Source: a virus. From it: a stretch of DNA of 36,195 bases. The notes beneath the pieces were generated by a model. The model saw nothing but the letters and a program-made list of their open reading frames with translations. It ran no database searches and had not been told where the DNA came from. Positions 30,568 through 36,195 of the stretch are shown here, one piece after another. The stretch's first letter is position 1. Each line of letters starts with the position of its first letter. Where the stretch lies: IMG/VR virus record IMGVR_UViG_3300021371_001011, positions 1 through 36,195 of that record. One strand, written 5' to 3'. Both the position numbers and the translations under genes were made by a program.

Positions 30568-31096
30568 AATAATCAAGTAGAGCTTGGTCATTTGCTGCTA
30601 CTCTACCACGATATGATTCAGGTAAATCGTCCCATGGTCGCATTGCTGGATGAGTTTTGTTTAGAGCATCTAAATTTAGACCAAAGCGATATCCCTTTTC
30701 CATCATTTCTTGTATCCAACGATTATGGTGTTGTCTAGACATTGCATCGTAAAGTGTTTGTCTAGCATCTTCTTCAATTTGAATATCATATTCAAATGGA
30801 TGACTAAAATCTGCATTAGCACGATATACATTACTAGTTTCTATTTCAAAATCGTGTTCGGTAACTCTCATATATCCTTCAACGATGCGCTCTGCTTCAT
30901 CTTCAGTCAAGTGTCTAACTAGTGGTAATATGTATACATATTCAGTACCTTGTAGACCAAGCATTAAGGTATTGGTATCGTCGTCACCCATAATTATATT
31001 ATCTGGTCCCAACATTTCTATAGTATAATACCATTTTTTCGCTTGTTCGCTAGTTAACGGTTGATTTGTTCGTTGAAGGATATAAAAGTCTTGCAT
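30539..31096 (-). CDS. RyR-domain protein
   Basis: A 185-residue protein. The N-terminal half (1-105) is of unknown fold, starting MQDFYILQRTNQPLTSEQAK. The C-terminal part (about 110-178) matches the RyR domain (PF02026): RWIQEMMEKGYRFGLNLDAL, then NKTHPAMRPWDDLPES, with the typical W, G-x-x-x-G-x-x-x-D, T-H-P and L-P landmarks. RyR domains of phages and bacteria are of largely unknown role, and some bind nucleotides in their animal versions. It overlaps the radical SAM gene by 29 bases. Confidence 0.75.
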   Translation of the reverse strand: MQDFYILQRTNQPLTSEQAKKWYYTIEMLGPDNIIMGDDDTNTLMLGLQGTEYVYILPLVRHLTEDEAERIVEGYMRVTEHDFEIETSNVYRANADFSHPFEYDIQIEEDARQTLYDAMSRQHHNRWIQEMMEKGYRFGLNLDALNKTHPAMRPWDDLPESYRGRVAANDQALLDYYAKNKSNFM

Positions 31097-31098
31097 GT

Positions 31099-31554
31099 TT
31101 ATCTACTCTTACCTGCTTTCGGTTTACCTGCATATGCTTGTCCACCAAAGAATGCGGCGACAATAGCTGCTACTGAAACAAAGTATGTTGCAGCCATATT
31201 ACCTAGTATGGTTCCTGCACTTTCTAAGTTCATTAGTACTGCTAATACAACAGCAAATGGATATAATAGCATGCCCATCAAGGCAAACCAAGCCATTTTA
31301 CGCTGTGCATCACGCATTGCATCTGCATCTTCAAATTCTTTACGCTTGAACTCGATATACATATCGTGTTCTTCTTTACTCACTTGACCGTCACCATTTG
31401 TGTCTGCTGGATGATATACACCAGTTGATACTGGAGCAGGTGCTGCCGCAGGTATTACTGGTGCAGTTGCTACTGCTGGTGTTGCTGCTGGTGCCGGGGT
31501 TGGCGCCGCTGCTGGTGCTGCCGATTTGAGTTGTTCAGGTTTTTTTCTTGGCAT
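31099..31554 (-). CDS. EF-hand membrane protein
   Basis: A 151-residue protein. N-terminal Pro/Ala-rich, probably disordered stretch (residues 10-48), then an EF-hand-type calcium loop DTNGDGQVSKEEHDMY (50-65), a charged helix (RKEFEDADAMRDAQRKMAWF) and two membrane helices (about 85-110 and 118-142). The basic end is AGKPKAGKSR. The D-x-N-x-D-G-x-V-S-x-x-E pattern and A-Q-R-K-M are familiar from marine phage proteins near structural genes. GAGG precedes the start. The role is unknown; calcium-sensing in the host membrane or virion is speculation. Confidence 0.75.
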   Translation of the reverse strand: MPRKKPEQLKSAAPAAAPTPAPAATPAVATAPVIPAAAPAPVSTGVYHPADTNGDGQVSKEEHDMYIEFKRKEFEDADAMRDAQRKMAWFALMGMLLYPFAVVLAVLMNLESAGTILGNMAATYFVSVAAIVAAFFGGQAYAGKPKAGKSR

Positions 31555-31582
31555 TTAAATTTCCTCTGTCTCTCTCATTATC

Positions 31583-31909
31583 TTAAAGTGTAAAGTCTGC
31601 TACGGTTGCACCTGTACAGTTATAGTTGTTTGTGCCAACTGTTGCACCTAGTGCTTGTAGTTCTGCTTCAAGTGTTGCTTGTGTCCAAGCATTGTTTTCA
31701 ATTGCTACACGAAACTCACCATCTAACTCTGTGCCCATGGCTAAAATTGTACCTTTACGAGCAATAAGTTCTACAATAGCTTCTACTGCTTCGCCTGGAT
31801 TAGTTTCTGTCGCCAATGACGCACCTGTATCGATAGTAAAGTATGATACTGGAGCACCCCATTCTTGTGTATTAAATTCGATTGTGTTTGTTGAATTTCT
31901 AGTTACCAT
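31583..31909 (-). CDS. Small conserved phage protein, probably virion-associated
   Basis: A 108-residue protein, MVTRNSTNTIEFNTQEWGAP, with a helical middle (AVEAIVELIARKGTILAMGT) and an end rich in Asn, Thr and Gly (GTNNYNCTGATVADFTL). A similar small protein is familiar from marine phage structural regions, without a known role. GAGGAG precedes the start and a perfect late promoter is 27 bases upstream, so it is late and well expressed. Confidence 0.7.
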   Translation of the reverse strand: MVTRNSTNTIEFNTQEWGAPVSYFTIDTGASLATETNPGEAVEAIVELIARKGTILAMGTELDGEFRVAIENNAWTQATLEAELQALGATVGTNNYNCTGATVADFTL

Positions 31910-31935
31910 ATTAATAACTCCTCTTTGTATATACG

Positions 31936-31943
31936 TATTTATA
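31936..31943 (-). promoter_or_regulatory. T4-type late promoter, exact TATAAATA
   Basis: Minus-strand TATAAATA placed directly after a terminator and 27 bases before ATG at 31909, leaving a short leader with GAGGAG. Full match to the T4 late -10. Confidence 0.75.
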
Positions 31944-31980
31944 CAAAAAAAGCCCCGCTACATGATAGCGAGGCTCCTTT
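31944..31980 (-). terminator. Rho-independent terminator
   Basis: A ten-pair stem with one mismatch, AGCCTCGCTA/TAGCGGGGCT around a five-base loop (31951-31975), followed on the minus strand by a run of seven T. It ends transcription of the 32005-32280 gene. The facing strand also has A and T runs, so it may work in both directions. The late promoter for the next gene begins one base after it. Confidence 0.8.
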
Positions 31981-32004
31981 TATTCTGCGTCTGTTTTACA
32001 AAAT

Positions 32005-32280
32005 TTAGTCTTCAAAAGTAACTACTGCACTTAGTGCTTGACCTTTTACTGTAGCTGCGTATGCTGATGCGTCTGGTCCACCTTGTACTGCCCAGTGCAT
32101 AACACCTGCGTTGTCAGCTGTTCCTGATACGCCTGCGATTGTGTGTCCGTCTGTTTCTAGAGCCAAACGAATTGCTGCTGCCGCTGCTGGGTTTGCTACT
32201 GCTGCGTCTGTTACTAGTACTACTGTTCTTGAACCTAAGCCGTTACCTGCTTTGGTTGTTGCTGTTGTTGTTAAAGCCAT
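32005..32280 (-). CDS. Small Ala/Thr-rich structural protein
   Basis: A 91-residue protein starting MALTTTATTKAGNGLGSRTV. It is rich in Ala, Thr, Val and Gly, with alternating strand and helix and few charges; the part AIRLALETDGHTIAGVSGTA may be a helix-strand unit. No Cys, no signal peptide. AGGAG precedes the start, with a late promoter upstream and a terminator downstream, so it is a single-gene late unit and likely abundant. No family recognised. Confidence 0.65.
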   Translation of the reverse strand: MALTTTATTKAGNGLGSRTVVLVTDAAVANPAAAAAIRLALETDGHTIAGVSGTADNAGVMHWAVQGGPDASAYAATVKGQALSAVVTFED

Positions 32281-32325
32281 TGCTTTTTCTCCTATATTAA
32301 GCTGCGGATACTACCCGCCTACATT

Positions 32326-32333
32326 TATTTATC
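32326..32333 (-). promoter_or_regulatory. T4-type late promoter (GATAAATA)
   Basis: Minus-strand GATAAATA four bases after the TAA stop of the fibre-like gene and 46 bases before ATG at 32280. Confidence 0.6.
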
Positions 32334-32336
32334 TGA

Positions 32337-34109
32337 TTAGAACGAAATACTAGTGGTTTTCACAAAGGCCACCCAACGAATATTCGTTGCCGCCTCTCCA
32401 GTAACTGATATTGCTAACGAACCACCAGTTGCGATTATATTAGCAATCCAAGTTTCTTCGCTCTCTGCTATGATTGTTTCTGTGACAGTATTGACTAGAC
32501 TAGAAACACCGCCAGTTTTATCAATAACACCTGTTATCTTATAACTACAATGCTTTGATCCTATACTATCTCTACCAACAATTGTTGCTTCAAATTGCAT
32601 TGTAGTATTGTCGTCAATTAATATACCGTTTACGCCAGGACTTGTTTCTAGTTGAGTTGGTGTTGTATCAGAAGTTTGTGTATATAATACAAACATCGTA
32701 TGGTCTACATTAGCACTGTTGTTGTTTCCAACTGACACTTTACCAGTTGTAAATATAGCACCAGTACCAGTAACACCTAATTGATTGCCATCCCAAGTTA
32801 GATTGGTGTCTTCAGCAATGTCACCATAACCATCACTTATTAATATTTTTCCATCAGTTAATGCACTGCTCTTGATATTAGCAAAACGTACATTAGCATC
32901 ACTAGTTGTTATAGCACCAGTTGTAGTACCGTCAAATGTGCCTGTACCTACTGTAAATTCGTTTTGATCTTCATCCCAACCAATAAACAAGTTGTCTTCT
33001 GGGCCACGGTTAATAACAATACCACTATCATTACTCATTGGCGGACCAGTATAGCCGTGGTTTAGCTCAATTAACTGGTCAGTAATAGTAGTATTAGTTG
33101 TGTTAACAGTTGTGGTTGTACCATTTACAGTAAAATCGCCAGTAACAGTTAAATTTGTATCAATTTGTGCACTGCCTTGTACTGTAATGTCTTGTGCAAA
33201 TGTTTGATTGGCATCAAATGTCTTTATTGCTGTAATAGTTTGCTCTGTGCCCAGTGTAACAAACTGGTCTGTTTGGTCATTAACATTAGCACCATCAAAG
33301 TGTATTGCACGATTGGTAGATAACTTCAAGAACATTGGTAATGCTCTTGTAACACCGCCAGTTGGTGGAGTTTGTGTTAGTTTTCCAGGATTGGCTGCAT
33401 CCCAGTAATAGTATAAGTTTCCACTACCATCATCTGGCAGTGTAATCTCAATAACGTCACCAGCTGGATTAATTCTAAATGCATCTGGTACTGGATTGTT
33501 GGGCTCCACAACAATACCACAAGCAACATCTGTTGCTGTCATTAGTTTCCATGAATTGGTTGTATCGTCATATGTAACAATATCACCAACTGCCAATCCA
33601 AGTGCACTACTACCTGCTTGTTCAATAGCTAATAGTTTGTCTTGACGTAAATAAGCAAACTTACTGATAATTTCTGTTGCAGTTGTTTTAATAAATCCAA
33701 CTACACTCTCACTATATTGTGAGTAAGGAAATAGTATTGGACGTCCTTCTTTAACTTCAAATACAATTCCCTCACTACTTGGGATGTAGCCTTGACTGTT
33801 ACCACTTGGGTCTTGTTGTTGGTTTGTTCTTAGTTCGTCCTCTACAACAATAGTAGCTGCTTCTGAAGATTGTGCACTGATACTAACAATTTTAAGTATC
33901 TTACCGCTACCGTTTGTACTTACGTAGTCGCCTACATTAAGATCAGTTAAGTTATAAAAATTACCTTCAGTAGCATCACTGTGTATTTGTGGATTAATTA
34001 ATGAAAGTGATGCATTATAACGATAGTTACGCCCATTAACATCGGCAGCTAAGATGCTACTTAAATTAAAACGTATCGGTAATAACTTGGCTGGTCTTAT
34101 TAAGCTCAT
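32337..34109 (-). CDS. Fibre-like virion structural protein
   Basis: A 590-residue Thr-, Asn- and Gly-rich beta protein. An N-terminal MSLIRPAKLLPIRFNLSSIL is followed by beta modules; at about 280-345 comes the fibre hinge pattern TLGTEQTITAIKTFDANQTF, then DITVQGSAQIDTNLTVTGDF with V-N-G-T-T-T-T-V-N-T and a G-I-V-I-N-R-G segment, as in marine phage tail or whisker-type fibres. The C-terminal 90 residues form a distinct beta unit. It follows the 311-residue protein with a one-base gap and overlaps no other gene. Probably part of a fibre or outer structure. Confidence 0.75.
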   Translation of the reverse strand: MSLIRPAKLLPIRFNLSSILAADVNGRNYRYNASLSLINPQIHSDATEGNFYNLTDLNVGDYVSTNGSGKILKIVSISAQSSEAATIVVEDELRTNQQQDPSGNSQGYIPSSEGIVFEVKEGRPILFPYSQYSESVVGFIKTTATEIISKFAYLRQDKLLAIEQAGSSALGLAVGDIVTYDDTTNSWKLMTATDVACGIVVEPNNPVPDAFRINPAGDVIEITLPDDGSGNLYYYWDAANPGKLTQTPPTGGVTRALPMFLKLSTNRAIHFDGANVNDQTDQFVTLGTEQTITAIKTFDANQTFAQDITVQGSAQIDTNLTVTGDFTVNGTTTTVNTTNTTITDQLIELNHGYTGPPMSNDSGIVINRGPEDNLFIGWDEDQNEFTVGTGTFDGTTTGAITTSDANVRFANIKSSALTDGKILISDGYGDIAEDTNLTWDGNQLGVTGTGAIFTTGKVSVGNNNSANVDHTMFVLYTQTSDTTPTQLETSPGVNGILIDDNTTMQFEATIVGRDSIGSKHCSYKITGVIDKTGGVSSLVNTVTETIIAESEETWIANIIATGGSLAISVTGEAATNIRWVAFVKTTSISF

Positions 34110-34110
34110 T

Positions 34111-35046
34111 TTAAAATATCACATTTACTTTTGCTGTACTACTTGCGTCGGCTCCTGCCACACTAGCGTTAATATCTAGTGTAAACGTTTCTGTTTCACT
34201 ACCAACTGGTATAGTAGCTTGGAAACCAGCGTTTGGAAAACGTAGTTGCCATCCTAGTGATGCATCTTTACCCCAATAGCTGACGTTTTTAACCATTTTG
34301 GATACATTGTGTACAATTGTTACTTTGTTACCAACAATAGTACTTGTCCAACCAGATGGTAAATCACTAGCTGATTGTAAGTTACCGTTACCATCAAATG
34401 CTACTGTAAATTGAAAACTTGAAGCAGTTTCAGCAGTAGTACCTGCGGCAATTGTAATTTCATTTGCATCACTTGTTATTGAAACATTAGTTCCTGCTAC
34501 TATACTTTTAAATTGTAAGTCTGCACCCGCTTTGCTTGCAAAGACACCATTACCAGAACCCAAGTTACTGGCTGTATTAATTTCGGCTGTGTTTTTAAAT
34601 TCTATTTCATTAGTATCTGTACTAAGTGATACTACTAAGTTTATGCTATCATCATGTGCTTTAAGTGACCGAAGCTGTATATCGTTTCCTACTTTAGCGG
34701 AAAATATACCTGTTCCTGTTCCTATATTGGCGCCGGTTGCAGCGGCCGCCGCTACGTCTAATGTTAAATCATTTCCATTATCAGTAACAGTAATACCTGC
34801 TCCTGCAATTATAGATTTAAAATTTAATGTGCCGCCCGTTAAGTCATCAAATATACCTTCTCCAGTGCCAACGTTTGCAGCACCAGTTATAAGTGTTAAC
34901 CCAAGACTTGTAAGGCTTTGATTTTCAAACTTCCCTGTAGTAGAATTGTATTGTAGCACATCTTCGTTTGCCACAGTTGTTTGGTCTATATCTACTAGAG
35001 GAATCAATAATGATCGTAATGTTGAGCTCTGTGCATATACTGGCAT
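34111..35046 (-). CDS. Fibre-like protein with three internal repeats
   Basis: A 311-residue protein starting MPVYAQSSTLRSLLIPLVDI. Three repeats of about 55-60 residues share N-V/I/L-G-T/S-G-x-G-I/V-F...L-x-F/L-K/R-S-I/L (near residues 58, 100 and 162), each followed by a strand pair such as AGTNVSITSDANEITIAAG. The C-terminal domain (about 210-311) has two Trp and ends in a beta pattern. Typical of trimeric fibres. It is led by an exact late promoter and co-directional with the 590-residue protein. Confidence 0.75.
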   Translation of the reverse strand: MPVYAQSSTLRSLLIPLVDIDQTTVANEDVLQYNSTTGKFENQSLTSLGLTLITGAANVGTGEGIFDDLTGGTLNFKSIIAGAGITVTDNGNDLTLDVAAAAATGANIGTGTGIFSAKVGNDIQLRSLKAHDDSINLVVSLSTDTNEIEFKNTAEINTASNLGSGNGVFASKAGADLQFKSIVAGTNVSITSDANEITIAAGTTAETASSFQFTVAFDGNGNLQSASDLPSGWTSTIVGNKVTIVHNVSKMVKNVSYWGKDASLGWQLRFPNAGFQATIPVGSETETFTLDINASVAGADASSTAKVNVIF

Positions 35047-35081
35047 TGATTATTCCTAAACTGTTAAATGTTATTATATAC

Positions 35082-35089
35082 TATTTATA
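35082..35089 (-). promoter_or_regulatory. T4-type late promoter, exact TATAAATA
   Basis: Minus-strand TATAAATA whose first bases include the TAA stop of the gene ending at 35085. It lies 36 bases before ATG at 35046; the ribosome site TAGGA is in the leader. Confidence 0.75.
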
Positions 35090-35498
35090 GGTTTAGGAGT
35101 ATCTTGTCTACAGTACCATGCAATGCAATGTCATAATTTGCTGGTGTTGGTGATAAAGCACTGCGGTCTACTCTAGCTCTTATCCAAAGTAAGTTAGCAC
35201 GGAATGTCCATGCTTCTGTTGTAGTGTCTCCAAGGTTATTTGATCCACTCGGTACACTAGTAACTGGATATTGTCTGTAACTTTGACCACTTGTCAAGTA
35301 AATTGGAAACCAATCACTTTCACTTGGCTCTGTTGCCAGACTTCCTTCTAAATGTATACGTCCTTGAAAGTTAGTTATAGTTGCACTAACGGTATGAAGA
35401 CCATCAGTTTGCCCATAATAACCGTCTGCTTTTACTTTATCACCAGTATAGCTTAAAACTGCCTGGCTTGGTAATATATTAATGCTAGTTGCGCTCAT
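35085..35498 (-). CDS. Small virion structural protein
   Basis: A 137-residue beta-rich protein, MSATSINILPSQAVLSYTGD, with FQGRIHLEGSLATEPSESDW then FPIYL, a pattern I recall from cyanophage and pelagiphage structural regions. C-terminal strands include LWIRARVDRSALSP and a final DKILLNL. No Cys. Its ATG overlaps the stop of the 54-residue gene (ATGA), so the two are co-translated. Confidence 0.7.
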   Translation of the reverse strand: MSATSINILPSQAVLSYTGDKVKADGYYGQTDGLHTVSATITNFQGRIHLEGSLATEPSESDWFPIYLTSGQSYRQYPVTSVPSGSNNLGDTTTEAWTFRANLLWIRARVDRSALSPTPANYDIALHGTVDKILLNL

Positions 35499-35659
35499 TC
35501 TTTTATAATTTCTACTACTTTACCTGCACCCGCTAATTCCTGGATGACTTGCTCAATACTATTTATTGTTTCTTCATCAAAAATTGGTTGAGCAGGTTGA
35601 TTATCACGTAGTAGTTCACTTACTTTGACAACAAAGTGTGTTTCATTTAAGTGTGCCAT
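35495..35659 (-). CDS. Small hypothetical protein
   Basis: A 54-residue protein, translated by hand: MAHLNETHFVVKVSELLRDN and an end of AGAGKVVEIIKE. AGGAG sits 7 bases before ATG at 35659 and a late promoter 23 bases upstream. Beta-helix-beta pattern with an acidic helix (FDEETINSIEQVIQELAG). Its stop overlaps the next start. Unknown function; proximity suggests a chaperone or small partner of the 137-residue structural protein. Confidence 0.6.
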   Translation of the reverse strand: MAHLNETHFVVKVSELLRDNQPAQPIFDEETINSIEQVIQELAGAGKVVEIIKE

Positions 35660-35681
35660 ATCAATACTCCTGTTATAGTAG

Positions 35682-35689
35682 TATTTATT
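35682..35689 (-). promoter_or_regulatory. T4-type late promoter (AATAAATA)
   Basis: Minus-strand AATAAATA containing the TAA stop of the gene ending at 35685 and 23 bases upstream of ATG at 35659. One mismatch from consensus. Confidence 0.6.
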
Positions 35690-36195
35690 CTAATTCGTGT
35701 TCTAGCATTACTTTTGTTGTATTTGAAATTATATTCTTGTACATTAGATGTAGTGTACAAAGGTCGTCATAGTTTTTGAGATAGATAGTACCAGTTCCAC
35801 TCCAGGGCATTCTGAAATGCGATTGATCTTTTCTGCCTTGCATTTTATAAAACTGTAACATATTATTCAGTTTGTAGCTGTCGTCCTCAAAACTATCCTG
35901 ACATAACTCAATCATACCAATCCATTGATCCATGTCACTACGTAGTAGATATGAACTTATTTTGTAGCGATACTTATCGTAAAACAACCGCTTACGTACA
36001 CTAACTGTTGGTTCAGTTTCCAATGTAGATTGATGCGTTTCATTTAATGGTCCATCAACATACTCAATTTCGTTATAGTACTTGTTGAATATACAAGTTA
36101 CACTTTCTAGATCAGACAAGTATACACTTAATCCATAGTCTACTCTTGTGCGATAATCAAAGTTGTTATTCTTTTTAAGCCAACGCTTAACACTA
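35685..36195 (-). CDS. Hypothetical protein, 5' end outside window
   Basis: The frame is open through the right edge, so the true start is beyond base 36195. The visible C-terminal 169 residues run from SVKRWLKKNNNFDYRTRVDY, through GLSVYLSDLESVTCIFNKYY, to the end TTKVMLEHELE. An internal TTG at 36119 is not needed as a start. It is charged and aromatic, with no recognised motif. The region (KYRYKISSYLLRSDMDQWIG) looks helical. Place among structural genes suggests a virion or assembly role, unproven. Confidence 0.6.
   Translation of the reverse strand, partial: SVKRWLKKNNNFDYRTRVDYGLSVYLSDLESVTCIFNKYYNEIEYVDGPLNETHQSTLETEPTVSVRKRLFYDKYRYKISSYLLRSDMDQWIGMIELCQDSFEDDSYKLNNMLQFYKMQGRKDQSHFRMPWSGTGTIYLKNYDDLCTLHLMYKNIISNTTKVMLEHELE

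Noticed and set aside
1-36195. tRNA genes, CRISPR arrays, insertion sequences or attachment sites
   Set aside because: Gaps between genes are all under about 100 bases and contain only promoters, ribosome sites, one terminator and one hairpin; no terminal inverted repeats or transposase genes were seen.

Overview
The window looks like part of the genome of a T4-like (myovirus-type) marine bacteriophage. Every convincing gene is on the minus strand. The genes are packed with ATGA or TAATG overlaps, the base composition is AT-rich, and the set includes a T4-type family B DNA polymerase, a gp45-like sliding clamp, a DsbA-like protein and T4-type late promoters (TATAAATA and close variants). Many of the hypothetical proteins resemble families I recall from marine T4-like phages of cyanobacteria and SAR11-type bacteria. 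No photosynthesis genes are present. A DUF6356-like protein and an Fpr-type reductase hint at a proteobacterial, perhaps alphaproteobacterial, host; that is inference only.

Read in the direction of transcription (high to low coordinates), 13.04-0 kb is a replication and DNA-modification operon. A sigma70-like promoter (13010-13038) lies in front of dsbA, a ferredoxin/flavodoxin-NADP reductase, DNA polymerase, an Smr protein, the sliding clamp, a cytidylyltransferase, small proteins, queD, a DpdA-type transglycosylase, a nucleotidyltransferase-cupin fusion, a glycosyltransferase (broken by an apparent one-base deletion), folE, a phosphoribosyltransferase, several small (partly very acidic) proteins and queE, which runs off the left edge. 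FolE, QueD and QueE make CDG, the precursor of preQ0, and the DpdA-like enzyme would insert a 7-deazaguanine into phage DNA. QueC is not in the window. No late promoter was found in this half.

The 13.0-15.6 kb part is a lysis cassette: a GH19 endolysin with a peptidoglycan-binding domain, followed by a stack of very small membrane proteins, two of which overlap out of frame. The 15.6-27 kb part holds structural or virion-associated proteins. Several end or begin in short basic, Cys-containing modules that I recognise from many marine phage proteins, and one contains a sigma70 region 4. The 27-31.1 kb part has a lipoprotein with a Cys-His amidase-like fold, a UV-damage endonuclease with its own sigma70-like promoter, a twitch-type radical SAM protein and a RyR-domain protein. 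The 31.1-36.2 kb part encodes an EF-hand membrane protein and fibre-like or small structural proteins under several late promoters.

The most interesting items are: a hairpin that would hide the ribosome binding site of the 26062-26445 gene unless transcription starts at the late promoter inside it (a T4 gene e/soc-like switch); the 7-deazaguanine genes interleaved with sugar-transfer genes and co-directional with the polymerase; the unusual cysteine spacing of QueE; the sigma region 4 protein within a set of virion-type proteins; and the radical SAM/RyR pair. There is no gene-free stretch longer than about 100 bases, and no tRNA, CRISPR array or insertion sequence was seen.
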